NCBI GenBank assembly: GCA_021735645.1
Contig: JAIPGP010000025.1
Location: forward strand, 1-41,379
Length of the DNA: 41,379 nt
DNA from: Candidatus Cloacimonadota bacterium
GTDB taxonomy: Bacteria; Cloacimonadota; Cloacimonadia; Cloacimonadales; TCS61
Direction of reading: 5' to 3'
Shown here in pieces: positions 8,830 to 18,065 of this stretch (position 1 is the stretch's first letter; every line of letters begins with the position of its first letter). The position numbers and the translations under genes were made by a program. Under the pieces are notes generated by a model, which worked only from the letters and a program-made list of their open reading frames with translations, ran no database searches and was not told the DNA's origin.

Positions 8830-9173
8830 ATGTAAAAAAGTTGTCAACAAAACTTACACGGTGTAAAGAAAATAATAGACAGAAAAGGGATAAAATTATG
8901 GATTTGTATTTGAGAGTGGTAAGGGTTGAATAGTCAGGCAATGGGTACTTAAAGTAAATTTTTATTGACAAGAAGTTAGGGTTGTGTTCATTTTGGCACT
9001 GACATGGTGATGTAGCATAGAAGGTATGACATGAAACAGGAGAAGAAAGTATGCAAAGGTTAAAATTATTTAACAAAACATCAAAAAGAGTGATAATTTT
9101 GAAATGTGGAACATATTCTGCTTTAGAATAGAGTATCAAAAAAAGGAAAAAGTATCATCAATAAGGAGGAAGA
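8830..9173 (+). promoter_or_regulatory. Leader of the pilus locus
   Basis: About 340 bp with no credible gene. TTGACA at 8965-8970 is the best -35 candidate, but nothing better than TCATTT stands 17 nt downstream. TGGCAC at 8994 resembles a sigma-54 -24 box, but the -12 GC is absent. AAGGAGG lies just before the pilin start. The length suggests a regulated 5' leader; no riboswitch is recognised. Confidence 0.4.
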
Positions 9174-9602
9174 ATGTTGATGAAGTTCAAGAACCAAAGA
9201 GGATTTAGTTTAATTGAGTTATTGGTAGTGGTAGTAATAATTGCTATCCTTGCCGCCATCGCAGTCCCGATTTACATGAGTTATGTAAACAAAGCAAGGG
9301 CGACCGAAGCTCAGAGTGCTATCGCAGCGATTCGTAGCGCCTATCGTGTACAGTATCAGACATTTGGCACAACCGAAGGTTATGCAGTAGAAGATGCGTT
9401 GCTTGACGCGAAATTAGGAAATGCTACCGAAAAGAACTGGGAGTTCGAGGTTATCGGAAATCCCCCAACCAGATACGTGGCAACTTCTACCAATGAGTTT
9501 CCAGCCGGGGAAGGAAAGCAGGTATGGTATGATGTAGAAGATGCTTTGTATCACGGCTACGGCATCGATCAGGAAGCACAAGAAACAGAAAACATCGATT
9601 AA
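9174..9602 (+). CDS. pilA: Type IV major pilin (class III signal)
   Basis: 142 residues. A short leader ends ...NQRG, followed by FSLIELLVVVVIIAILAAIA. This is the canonical prepilin site (cleavage Gly10/Phe11, with Glu5 of the mature protein at residue 15) and the hydrophobic N-terminal helix. The globular part is small and acidic, similar in size to short pilins of Geobacter or Bacteroidota relatives. AAGGAGG precedes the ATG. It is first in the pilus locus, next to pilT, and is the only one of the pilin-like genes here with Glu5, so it is the likely major subunit. Processing would be by PilD, encoded 14 kb downstream. Confidence 0.93.
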   Translation: MLMKFKNQRGFSLIELLVVVVIIAILAAIAVPIYMSYVNKARATEAQSAIAAIRSAYRVQYQTFGTTEGYAVEDALLDAKLGNATEKNWEFEVIGNPPTRYVATSTNEFPAGEGKQVWYDVEDALYHGYGIDQEAQETENID

Positions 9603-9615
9603 TCGGAGGCAAGCT

Positions 9616-10671
9616 TTGACCATAAGGGAATTACTTCAGTTTACGGCAGATGCAGGCGCATCGGATCTGCATATAAGTGCGGGCTCAGTACCAATGGTAC
9701 GGGTCTATGGTCGGATGAAAAAGCTTAATATGCCAGTAATGAGTCAGAAAGATATTGACGAGCTAATATTCTCAACCATGAATGAGAGTCAAAAGACTCT
9801 TTTTATGGAAAGGTTGGAATTTGATTTTTCCACTAAGCTGGACGATCAGACTCGATTTCGGGTAAATGCCTTTCATCAAGTGAATGGACGGGCATGTGCT
9901 TTTCGAGTAATTCCGAATGAGATAAAGAGTCTGGACGAACTTCATCTTCCGGACATATTATCAAGGCTTGCATTACGGCAGAAAGGTTTGATTTTGGTAA
10001 CGGGTCCCACAGGAAGTGGCAAATCGACGACATTGGCAACAATGATAGATCATATAAATGAGAAGAAGCAATGTCATATAATATCAATTGAGGACCCGAT
10101 TGAGTTTGTGCATTCGAGTAAGAATTCGCTGGTAAATCAGCGAGAATTAGGTCATGATACCTGGTCATTTACAGCAGCCTTGCGATCAGCTCTGCGTGAG
10201 GATCCGGATGTGATCCTGGTGGGTGAGATGCGTGATCTGGAGACAGTATCACTGGCATTGACAGCGGCAGAGACGGGACATCTTGTACTGGCAACGCTGC
10301 ACACATCCAGTGCGACAAAATCAATAGACCGTATCATTGACATGTTTCCCAAGGAACAGCAGGGTCAGATCAGGTCGATGCTGTCAGAATCTTTGCAGGC
10401 AGTAGTAGCACAGACGCTATTATCACGTAAAGATGTTGAGGGACGTATTCCTGCCTTGGAGATCATGATCGCCAACGCTGCTGTACGAAATCTTATTCGA
10501 GAAGAAAAAACATACCAGATACCTTCAGTGATCCAGAGTGGAACCAAAGAAGGTATGCAAACCGTAGATCAGTCATTATACAATCATGTAATGAACGGAT
10601 TGATCGATAGGACCGTAGCGGAACAGGTTGCAGATAATCCTAAGATGTTTGCGACCGGCGTAGGATTCTAA
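9616..10671 (+). CDS. pilT: PilT twitching-motility retraction ATPase
   Basis: 351 residues. N-terminal PAS-like region (SDLHISAGSVPMVRVYG), Walker A GPTGSGKSTT with Lys136, Walker B ILVGEMRD, and His box HLVLATLHTSSA. The TTG at 9616 is chosen as start: GGAGG (9605-9609) is 6 nt upstream, and the protein then begins MTIRELLQ as in typical PilT. A longer frame runs back into the pilin gene but gives a non-homologous extension. PilT depolymerises the pilus, so its presence separates this locus from a type II secretion system. Its stop overlaps the next ATG. Confidence 0.95.
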   Translation: MTIRELLQFTADAGASDLHISAGSVPMVRVYGRMKKLNMPVMSQKDIDELIFSTMNESQKTLFMERLEFDFSTKLDDQTRFRVNAFHQVNGRACAFRVIPNEIKSLDELHLPDILSRLALRQKGLILVTGPTGSGKSTTLATMIDHINEKKQCHIISIEDPIEFVHSSKNSLVNQRELGHDTWSFTAALRSALREDPDVILVGEMRDLETVSLALTAAETGHLVLATLHTSSATKSIDRIIDMFPKEQQGQIRSMLSESLQAVVAQTLLSRKDVEGRIPALEIMIANAAVRNLIREEKTYQIPSVIQSGTKEGMQTVDQSLYNHVMNGLIDRTVAEQVADNPKMFATGVGF

Positions 10672-11162
10672 TGAATAAAATAGTAGATATACGTAATGAA
10701 TCTGGATTTGGATTGATTCACGTATTAGCGGTGACGCTTATAGTATCAATAGCCACACTGGGGCTTTTTATGTCAATCGAATATGCCCGGCGGCAGGCGG
10801 ATGTGAATTATCATACCCGCAGTGCCCTGCTGATCGCTCAAGGTTACCTTGAAGAGATCAAGTATAACAACCGGAACGCAGGTTTATATTCGAGACCAGT
10901 AGTGCAGACAAGAACTGAAACGGCAAGGCTGGAGGACAATAATGGCAAGGTTACCACAGGGACGGTAAAGATATCATCCTCGATAACGGGTAATGCTACC
11001 AGTGTACCTGGATTATTTGGTTCTTTCAGCGATTACGTGGAAGTAAAAATTACCTGGAAGGAAAAGCCGACAGCGAGTATGGCATCTAACCAGAATAAAG
11101 AACATAGCATATTGCTAAGGGAAGATTATTACTGGAAAAAGCGAGGGGCAAATGTTCAATAA
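10671..11162 (+). CDS. Minor pilin-like protein (PilV/GspI-like)
   Basis: 163 residues. A prepilin-like leader ends ...NESG (cleavage Gly12/Phe13), followed by a long hydrophobic helix FGLIHVLAVTLIVSIATLGL. The residue corresponding to Glu5 is His17, which is unusual. The remainder is a soluble domain with ALLIAQGYLEEIKYNNRN, reminiscent of the post-helix region of PilV/GspI. It overlaps pilT (TAATG) and the next gene (11 nt), so it is translationally coupled. Likely a pilus-tip or priming subunit. Confidence 0.78.
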   Translation: MNKIVDIRNESGFGLIHVLAVTLIVSIATLGLFMSIEYARRQADVNYHTRSALLIAQGYLEEIKYNNRNAGLYSRPVVQTRTETARLEDNNGKVTTGTVKISSSITGNATSVPGLFGSFSDYVEVKITWKEKPTASMASNQNKEHSILLREDYYWKKRGANVQ

Positions 11163-11829
11163 AATACATAATGAAAAAGGTATTTTGTTACCGGATATTA
11201 TAGCTTCTCTTCCGCTTGGAGTGATCGTATTTGCCGTGATGGCGATGTCTGTAATAAATTTTACAGCTGCTTATCAGGATTTACGGGAATACACCAAGCT
11301 CCAGGATGATCTTTTTCAGTCGATAGAGACAATCCGATATGGCTATGTACAGCGTGGTATCAATACAAACAATCAGTCGCTTAGCGGCTTATTATCAGCC
11401 AATAAAGCGAGCATTGGCGGGAATGGGAACAGCATCACCATGAAGATCGACACCAATCCCCAATCATCGATAGAGAGTTATGTATTTATCGATGACGGGA
11501 CGATAAAAATGCGGGGAAATTATGGTACGACCATGTTTTCCTCTCCCTTGACAAATTCCCGCGACATCGCGATATTTCCGGAAGGGAATACTCGAATAGA
11601 TGGACAATTAAAATATCGAATAACAAATACCGGATCAGCTTTCACCCCACTGAAAGTAGATAGTAAGGGGAATATCCGTTTACTGGGCATAGATCTGGAT
11701 GCTAGAGTACGTTTTCGCGAACGTAGAAATGGGCAATCTAATGCAGAGGATTTGCAAATGAACACGAGGTCGATTCATTATGAGACAAAAGTGTACATTG
11801 GCAATACTCCCACTGAAGTTGCAAGTTAA
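11152..11829 (+). CDS. Minor pilin-like protein (PilW/GspJ-like)
   Basis: 225 residues. Leader ...HNEKG (cleavage Gly10/Ile11), then the hydrophobic ILLPDIIASLPLGVIVFAVM. An Asp (residue 15) replaces Glu5, keeping the negative charge. The Pro in the helix and larger beta-rich C-terminal domain fit PilW/GspJ. It starts inside the previous gene and is followed 14 nt later by the third member of the set. Assigned by position, leader and size; the globular domain is not recognised. Confidence 0.72.
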   Translation: MFNKIHNEKGILLPDIIASLPLGVIVFAVMAMSVINFTAAYQDLREYTKLQDDLFQSIETIRYGYVQRGINTNNQSLSGLLSANKASIGGNGNSITMKIDTNPQSSIESYVFIDDGTIKMRGNYGTTMFSSPLTNSRDIAIFPEGNTRIDGQLKYRITNTGSAFTPLKVDSKGNIRLLGIDLDARVRFRERRNGQSNAEDLQMNTRSIHYETKVYIGNTPTEVAS

Positions 11830-11843
11830 AGGCAGGAGGCAAA

Positions 11844-13775
11844 ATGAAAAAACTCTTATTAAGTGAAAAGGGTGCAGTCCTGCTATTAAGTACAGCGGTA
11901 ATAGTGATAATGATAGCCACAATTTCAACGATATCTTTGATGGGTCTGGTTCGATTTGACAATATGAAGGTGCAGTATGTGAATGATATACTGCAGGCAG
12001 AAACGATGTTAAGATCAGAGCAGATGCGCACAAACATCATCATGCAGGATAACCCGGGCTGGTTTCCTAACAGCGACCATAAAGAAGAAGTGAAGAATGG
12101 CGACAGATATACTACTTATGAAATAGACAATCAGCCAGTCTTCAGTAATGGCAGAGTGCGAATAGGACCTACATTAGTAACTGTACGTCGCGGGCGTAAA
12201 TATGAATCATCGAATGATGATATGAAAAAATCTCCAGTACGCAGGTATGCGGAGAGTCAATTATCAGGAAAAAGTCTGGCACAATATCAGTACTTCACCA
12301 TGTATGAAGCATCTGAGAATGACGAATACACAGGTACTGATCACGTGAGATTTTATGGTCCTGATGTACTGAATGGTCCGGTTCACAGTAATGATGACAT
12401 CTGGATTCGGCAGATAGGCGGCGGTAATAATAACGGCTGGCCCACATTTAATGCCTTAGTGACAACTCACGGCAGGATCATGGATTATAATACGCAGGCT
12501 CCTGCGATCAATTCTGCACCGATGGATGACATTTTTACTGAAGGCTATATCGAAGAATCTGCCTATATAAACATCTCAGCCGGTAATGCAGTAGAAATCA
12601 GGCAAAATGGTTTCAGCTTAGACAGTTCCATGGACCGAGATGTCTGCTATGCAAGAATTGATGGCAATTCTGCTACCTGTAAGTATGCAGATATTGTCAC
12701 AGAGCGTGATACCTTCACAGTATTTAATTCTTTTCCAGACGATCAGCATATGAATTTTCCGGTAGGAGACTCGATCTGGACAAACTATATAGATGTGAAG
12801 ACATTAGACTGGGATGATGGAACTTTTAATGTAACCTTAAATAACAGTTCTGTATTTGTTTACTGTCAATTATGGATAGAGGGTGATGTAAGCGGTAAAA
12901 TGACCTGGGGCTGCGCAGACACAATTTTTATCACCAAAGATTTAACCTACCAAAGTGTAGCAATGGGTGATCCTCCGGATGAAGGTAATTGTCAAGACAT
13001 GCTGGGACTAGTATCAGAAGAGCGGATTTATATTCAGTATAAGAATTATAATCCCTTCGAAGATGTTATCCAGGATGATAACACAACCGATATTTACCTT
13101 TATGGATGTTTTGCAGCGATAGGCGATGGAGACAGGAATGTATATGGAGATATGAATACGCATTACGAAGGTATTTTCTCCTTCTATTATCAGCATCCGC
13201 ACGGCTCCACACCAGGTTTTCCTCTGCCGATGCCAAACGGAAGCACATGGTACATTGATTATCCGGATTTTCATAAGTTCATTTTCCCACCTTCTCAATA
13301 CTGGACTGGTAATCAGGGATTCCAGCTTCATGGAAATGCTCCAGTTGCCAATAATGGATTTTTTACTTGCGGTTATCCTTATGAAGTGCCAACTTATGGC
13401 AACCCAACAGTAACTCCCTATGGTACTGACTGGCCCTGGTATAATCCAGTCTGGCCGGAAGGTGTTAATGGTGGAATGGGAGAACGTGGACAAATCCACA
13501 TGTTTGGTGGCGTGCAGCAATTCCGGCGTGGTTTTGTGCACAGATCAGGCATTGACGAGTTGAATCACAGTAATAATACGGAATGGGATATTCAGCACTG
13601 GCAATACGACGGAACTCATGGATCGACTGGATATGATAAAGATTATAACTGGGATGATAGAATAGATTACGGGATGTTACCCCCCGATTATCCCCAGGTA
13701 TATGAAGGCATGGGCAGTACAGATTTATTTTACAGTTCTACGGGCTGGACGATGAAGGTACCCCCCAGGAATTAA
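11844..13775 (+). CDS. Large PilX-like pilus-associated protein
   Basis: 643 residues. The N-terminus SEKGAVLLLSTAVIVIMIATIS is a PilX-like prepilin helix (potential cleavage Gly10/Ala11; no Glu5). After about 100 residues comes FYGPDVLNGPVHSNDDIWIR, a motif seen in very large PilX-like proteins, followed by a long aromatic- and Asn-rich domain (many W, Y, G, P) with no recognised family. It is far larger than ordinary PilX (about 200 residues). In such a minor-pilin cluster it is the best candidate for an exposed tip adhesin. A GGAGG site precedes the ATG. Confidence 0.72.
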   Translation: MKKLLLSEKGAVLLLSTAVIVIMIATISTISLMGLVRFDNMKVQYVNDILQAETMLRSEQMRTNIIMQDNPGWFPNSDHKEEVKNGDRYTTYEIDNQPVFSNGRVRIGPTLVTVRRGRKYESSNDDMKKSPVRRYAESQLSGKSLAQYQYFTMYEASENDEYTGTDHVRFYGPDVLNGPVHSNDDIWIRQIGGGNNNGWPTFNALVTTHGRIMDYNTQAPAINSAPMDDIFTEGYIEESAYINISAGNAVEIRQNGFSLDSSMDRDVCYARIDGNSATCKYADIVTERDTFTVFNSFPDDQHMNFPVGDSIWTNYIDVKTLDWDDGTFNVTLNNSSVFVYCQLWIEGDVSGKMTWGCADTIFITKDLTYQSVAMGDPPDEGNCQDMLGLVSEERIYIQYKNYNPFEDVIQDDNTTDIYLYGCFAAIGDGDRNVYGDMNTHYEGIFSFYYQHPHGSTPGFPLPMPNGSTWYIDYPDFHKFIFPPSQYWTGNQGFQLHGNAPVANNGFFTCGYPYEVPTYGNPTVTPYGTDWPWYNPVWPEGVNGGMGERGQIHMFGGVQQFRRGFVHRSGIDELNHSNNTEWDIQHWQYDGTHGSTGYDKDYNWDDRIDYGMLPPDYPQVYEGMGSTDLFYSSTGWTMKVPPRN

Positions 13776-13837
13776 TATCGGTGGCGCATTAGCGTCCAAG
13801 AAAACAATGAATTTTAATTTAAAAACAGGTGAGATAT

Positions 13838-14911
13838 ATGGCGAAGAAGAAAAAACTAAATAAGATTAAAGAATCAATAGGGCTTGATATAGGCACACAC
13901 AGCATCAAGCTGGTTCATCTGAAGCATGTTCATGACGGTTTTAAGCTGGTGAATTTTGCCATCAGGTCAACCATACCGGAAGGATTGGAGCATAATCAGT
14001 CAGATTTGATGAATGACCGTTATGCTCCAGTTTTGACCGGCATGTTGCGGTCGCTGAAGATCAATCCAAAAAAGGTGAAACATCTGGTTACATCGGTTGG
14101 TGGAGATAATACCAGCATAAAGCAGATCAAAACGATATTTCTGCCGGATGATGAGCTGGAGTCTGCCCTGTTCTTTGAAGCAAAGAAGCATTTGCCGATC
14201 AGTGGATCAGAAATGGTCCTTGATTATCAGGTATTAAATGTAGAGGAGAAGACGAATAATATGAATATTCTGCTAGCTTCTACAACGCGAGCTTTGCTGA
14301 AAGAACACACCCAGATATTAGGTTCTGGGGGACTTCAACCCAATGTAGTGGATTTGGAACCTTTGGCTGTTGCTAATAGTTTTGCATTAACCACCTTAGA
14401 TGAAGACGGTCTGTATGTACTCTTAAATGTGGGAGCTTACAAGACGAATATGGTGGTTTACAGCAATAAGTCAAAGTTTTTTACCCGCGACATCAGTTGG
14501 GGCGGCTATCACTATTCCAAGGATTTGGCAAAGATTCATAAGTGTTCATTTGAGGAAGCCGAGAAAATGAAATTGGAATTAGGACTAGCAGCTCAGAAGA
14601 CGAATGCCAGTAAAGAGTCACTTTTAGCACTGGACATCACAGAAAAGACGGCAATTGAGCAGATTGCACTTGAAGTAAAGCGTTCGCTGAGATTTTATGT
14701 AAAAGAAGCCGGAGACAGTGATTTCCGGAAGATTTTGCTTGTAGGCGGCACCGCGAAACTGAAAGGATTGCCGGAATATTTTTCAGAACAATTGAATATT
14801 CCCACGGAAATATTCAATCCAATGACAGAAATCGATGGTGCAGATAGATTTTCAGATGCACTTGATCCTCAGTTAGCCCTGGCCTTGGGTCTGGCAATGA
14901 GACCGGAATAG
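13838..14911 (+). CDS. pilM: PilM actin-like pilus assembly protein
   Basis: 357 residues from the ATG at 13838, with AGGTGAG 4 nt upstream (an in-frame GTG at 13829 overlaps that site). The actin-fold phosphate-1 motif SIGLDIGTHSIKLVHL is near the N-terminus. The C-terminal ILLVGGTAKLKGLPEYFSEQ block and the final LALGLAMRPE are typical of PilM/GspL-type ATPase folds. PilM is cytoplasmic and binds the N-terminus of PilN. It starts the pilMNOPQ block, 62 nt after the PilX-like gene. Confidence 0.92.
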   Translation: MAKKKKLNKIKESIGLDIGTHSIKLVHLKHVHDGFKLVNFAIRSTIPEGLEHNQSDLMNDRYAPVLTGMLRSLKINPKKVKHLVTSVGGDNTSIKQIKTIFLPDDELESALFFEAKKHLPISGSEMVLDYQVLNVEEKTNNMNILLASTTRALLKEHTQILGSGGLQPNVVDLEPLAVANSFALTTLDEDGLYVLLNVGAYKTNMVVYSNKSKFFTRDISWGGYHYSKDLAKIHKCSFEEAEKMKLELGLAAQKTNASKESLLALDITEKTAIEQIALEVKRSLRFYVKEAGDSDFRKILLVGGTAKLKGLPEYFSEQLNIPTEIFNPMTEIDGADRFSDALDPQLALALGLAMRPE

Positions 14912-14921
14912 AGGAGATGAT

Positions 14922-15518
14922 ATGAACCAGCTATTTTTTAAGATTAACTTAAACAAATACGGTGAACTGAAGCAGGCCATACAGAAAGAACGCAGAGCCT
15001 TCTGGACAACAGCGTTAGCTTTCGTGATACTAACCGCACTGATTTATGGTGTGGTATTGTATTATAATGGTATTATGGCCCGCAAAGTAGATAACCGTCG
15101 TCAACTCCTCTCCGATATAAAACAGGAAATAAAATCCTATAAAGAAAATGACCAGTATCTTTCATCCAAAGACTTGACGAATATAGCCGAGATCAGCACG
15201 GACAGGATTTTCTGGTCAAAAAAGCTTGTAGCTTTGTCTGAGAAGACCAGTGACAAGATAGCGATCACGGATTTTTCATTTAAAAACGATATTTTGAGTA
15301 TTTACGGAATCACGCGCATGGACAAGAATGAGAAAGAATTTGATCTGATCAATGCATTCATCGAGAGTTTGAAGGATAACAAACAGATCAACAGTGATTT
15401 TGAAGAGATTTATTTTGTAAAGTCAATGCGCGATTTTGAAAAAGATGTAGAGATTATCAGATTCCAGATAGACTGTGTCCATCAGGGAGCAAACACAGGA
15501 AAGAGGAGGAGACAATGA
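14922..15518 (+). CDS. pilN: PilN-like inner-membrane alignment protein
   Basis: 198 residues. A short cytoplasmic N-terminus starts MNQLFFKINLNKY (the PilM-binding INLL-like motif appears here as FKINLN), followed by one membrane helix (about 26-49), a coiled coil, and an alpha/beta periplasmic domain. GAGGAGAT precedes the ATG, 10 nt after pilM. The architecture and order are diagnostic; sequence similarity is modest. Confidence 0.82.
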   Translation: MNQLFFKINLNKYGELKQAIQKERRAFWTTALAFVILTALIYGVVLYYNGIMARKVDNRRQLLSDIKQEIKSYKENDQYLSSKDLTNIAEISTDRIFWSKKLVALSEKTSDKIAITDFSFKNDILSIYGITRMDKNEKEFDLINAFIESLKDNKQINSDFEEIYFVKSMRDFEKDVEIIRFQIDCVHQGANTGKRRRQ

Positions 15519-16072
15519 GACAGCATTATTTAATTTTACTGGCTTTTATGATCATGGTTTCTATTCTTTTTTTCCATTTCAGCTCTCTGATCATCTCACA
15601 TAAAATAGACTCAATTAGCAGATATGATGAAAGAATTAAGATTGAACAGGAAAAATTGAATAGTGCCAAAGTTCTCAATGAACAATTGCGACAAGTATCC
15701 CGTGTTATCATGGGTAGCATCACAACGGAGAAGAAATTCGATGCTGATGAAATTGGTACATTTACCAAACAGATATACGACATAGCTGAGAAATATAAAT
15801 TTGCCATTCATAGTTTTTCGCACAAAGATATATCATCCTTAAATGGCGACCTCCTGGAACATCTTTATACCATGGAACTGAATTGCACCTTTGTGCAGTT
15901 AGGTAAATTTTTGACTGACATGGAAGCCTTGGACAATATCATCAAGATCAAGACACTTGATGTAGTCACGTACCAGTCCCGGGGTAAAAACGAATTATTA
16001 GATGCAGAAGCAGAAACTCGCTATAAAGTAGAGATAGAGCTTTCAACCATCAAGATCATCAAGGAGGCATAA
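15515..16072 (+). CDS. pilO: PilO-like inner-membrane alignment protein
   Basis: 185 residues with one N-terminal membrane helix (about 5-25), a coiled-coil stretch with DERIKIEQEKLNSAKVLNEQ, and a ferredoxin-like periplasmic domain. Its ATG overlaps the pilN stop (ATGA), a common arrangement for the heterodimer partners PilN and PilO. Identified mainly by position and topology. Confidence 0.8.
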   Translation: MRQHYLILLAFMIMVSILFFHFSSLIISHKIDSISRYDERIKIEQEKLNSAKVLNEQLRQVSRVIMGSITTEKKFDADEIGTFTKQIYDIAEKYKFAIHSFSHKDISSLNGDLLEHLYTMELNCTFVQLGKFLTDMEALDNIIKIKTLDVVTYQSRGKNELLDAEAETRYKVEIELSTIKIIKEA

Positions 16073-16073
16073 A

Positions 16074-16649
16074 GTGGAACAGAAGTATTTGAAAGACTTT
16101 GTAATTGTACTTGTAGTAATTCTGCTATTAGCCTTTGGGATCAAGACTTCGTCTTTATACAAGAAGGTCATAGAAGTACCCGATGAGTCCAAGTATCAAA
16201 AGATGGGTTTAGGAGAGAAGCTTTTACACCAGATTCAGGAGATAGACACATCAATCCGTGACAGAAAGAATTTCTATTTTACAGTAGAGAAAGATCCTCT
16301 GGAACAGAATTTGATCGTGAAAACACAAAAGGATCTGGAAAAGCAATGGCGTGAGAAAGTAGAGAGTTTGATTCGTCTGGAAATGACAATCTTACCCGAA
16401 ATCGGCGAGAAGAAAGCCGCAATCAGCTATAAAGGGATGACGACTCTTTATGGAATTGGTGATAAGTTTGAATTAGGACAGGATTTTAGTTCAGGAGCCA
16501 TAGGCATGATAACAGACATTCAGCCCGGCGTGATTACTTACAAATATAATGGTAAGAATTATGAGATGAAACTGAGCAAGATCCCGCCCAAGCCCGAAAA
16601 ACTTAAAACTGAAAACAAATCCAATTCAATAAGAGAATACAATTGGTAA
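16074..16649 (+). CDS. pilP: PilP-like periplasmic connector
   Basis: 191 residues from a GTG start, with AAGGAGG 5 nt upstream and 1 nt after the pilO stop. One N-terminal membrane segment (about 9-26, no lipobox cysteine, unlike classic PilP lipoprotein). The C-terminal beta domain has GDKFELGQDFSSGAIGMI and ITYKYNGKNYEMKL, resembling the PilP/GspC homology region that docks to the secretin. Position between pilO and pilQ supports the call. Confidence 0.7.
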   Translation: MEQKYLKDFVIVLVVILLLAFGIKTSSLYKKVIEVPDESKYQKMGLGEKLLHQIQEIDTSIRDRKNFYFTVEKDPLEQNLIVKTQKDLEKQWREKVESLIRLEMTILPEIGEKKAAISYKGMTTLYGIGDKFELGQDFSSGAIGMITDIQPGVITYKYNGKNYEMKLSKIPPKPEKLKTENKSNSIREYNW

Positions 16650-16670
16650 AAAAGTATCAAAGGAGTATAA

Positions 16671-18065
16671 ATGAAATCATTCAACATTAAAGCATCGTTA
16701 TCTTTTAGCATAATCTTAATTCTGCTTATAGGGTCAGTATCATTGTTTGCTGGTACTGATTTACTGGATAACAAGATCAGCCTTGATGCAACGGATGGGA
16801 AGGTTTCCAATATTATCGCAACAATGGCTCAGATGAGCGAGTGTAACATAGTGTTAGCCATGGCGACAGAAGAGAATGCTGACGACTCGGCAGCCGATAA
16901 GAAAATAACCATACATCTAAAAGATGTTCCCATTGAGCAGGCACTTTCCCTGGTAGTGAAATCAGTTGGTTTATCATACCGATTGATAGGAGAAAATACA
17001 TTTATCGTAGGCGATAAAAAGAAGATCGATGAAGAAATAGGTGAGCGCACTTATGTAATTCATCTTAATTACGTCGAAGCTAAGAAGATAGTAGATGCCA
17101 TGAAAAGCATGCCCGGCATGTTTTCTGAAATCGAAGGACAAAATGCTCTGATAATCAGGGCAAATCCGAACACTTATGCAGAAACTATCAAAAGAATAGA
17201 AGAAATTGATGTACCACAAAAACAAATAGAAATTCGCGCCCGGTTGATTGAAGTGCATGTGACAGAAGCTGAAAAATATGGTATAGACTGGCAAAGATTG
17301 AATCAGCTTACCACCATTCTGGCAGAAGACCCTACTAATGCTACGGGAGTTGGTTTACCTTATGGTTATACTGATGATACAGGTGCTCTTCCGCACGGTG
17401 GTCTGGAAACGATGAATGTTCTTCCAGAAGACCAGTATTTCCAGAAATTAGACGGTTTTAATGACATAGGTCATTTTTCTCGTCAGCTTACAGCTTTTGA
17501 TATCACTCTTGATTTCCTGCTGGAAAACAATGCGGCTGAACTACTCACAGATACTCATATCACTGCTTTGAACGGAGAAGAAGGGTATATTCACATTGGT
17601 GAAGTAGTACCTTATGTAGTGAGAGATGAAGATGATGAAGTTCAGGTAGAACGAGAAGAAGTGGGAATAATGTTACGGGTGAGACCTAAGGTGAATCGTG
17701 ATAACCAGATCACAACAACTATCGAACCGGAAGTCAGCTCAGTAACTGAACTGGTTCAGGGTAGAATTCCCCGTACCAAGGTACGTAAGATCACCTCAAC
17801 AGTGACAGTGCCTAATGGACAGAGAATCATTGTGGGAGGTTTATTATCAACTAATATTATCACCACGAACAGTAACCTGCCTTTCTTAAGTGAGATACCT
17901 TATATTGGCGGATTATTTAAGCACAAAAGCGTTTCAATGGAAAAAACCGATTTGATCATAGAAGTTACTCCGCATATTGTAGATATCACCGAAGCATACA
18001 ATTATAAGTTAACTGATGATAGACTGGACAAGCGAATTTTAAAAGAAGAAACCGAAGAGGAGTAA
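16671..18065 (+). CDS. pilQ: PilQ/GspD-type secretin
   Basis: 464 residues, short for PilQ (often 700+). Signal peptide ending near residue 28. Then an N0/STN-like domain (KISLDATDGKVSNIIATMAQ and VPIEQALSLVVKSVGLSY), one secretin_N domain (HLNYVEAKKIVDAMKSM, NALIIRANPNTYAETIKRI), and the secretin barrel from EIRARLIEVHV (about 187) to the signature VPNGQRIIVGGLLS (380-393) and IPYIGGLFKHK. No AMIN domains are present, which explains the size. It forms the outer-membrane exit pore for the pilus. AAAGGAG lies before the ATG. Confidence 0.93.
   Translation: MKSFNIKASLSFSIILILLIGSVSLFAGTDLLDNKISLDATDGKVSNIIATMAQMSECNIVLAMATEENADDSAADKKITIHLKDVPIEQALSLVVKSVGLSYRLIGENTFIVGDKKKIDEEIGERTYVIHLNYVEAKKIVDAMKSMPGMFSEIEGQNALIIRANPNTYAETIKRIEEIDVPQKQIEIRARLIEVHVTEAEKYGIDWQRLNQLTTILAEDPTNATGVGLPYGYTDDTGALPHGGLETMNVLPEDQYFQKLDGFNDIGHFSRQLTAFDITLDFLLENNAAELLTDTHITALNGEEGYIHIGEVVPYVVRDEDDEVQVEREEVGIMLRVRPKVNRDNQITTTIEPEVSSVTELVQGRIPRTKVRKITSTVTVPNGQRIIVGGLLSTNIITTNSNLPFLSEIPYIGGLFKHKSVSMEKTDLIIEVTPHIVDITEAYNYKLTDDRLDKRILKEETEEE

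Noticed and set aside
8994-9012. Possible sigma-54 promoter (TGGCAC) before pilA
   Set aside because: The -12 element should place GC ten bases after GG; here GT is found, and no TTGC follows.
8828-9139. Minus-strand frame of 103 codons between the protease and pilin genes
   Set aside because: Starts and ends in AT-rich leader sequence, no ribosome-binding site, low-complexity composition; more likely chance.
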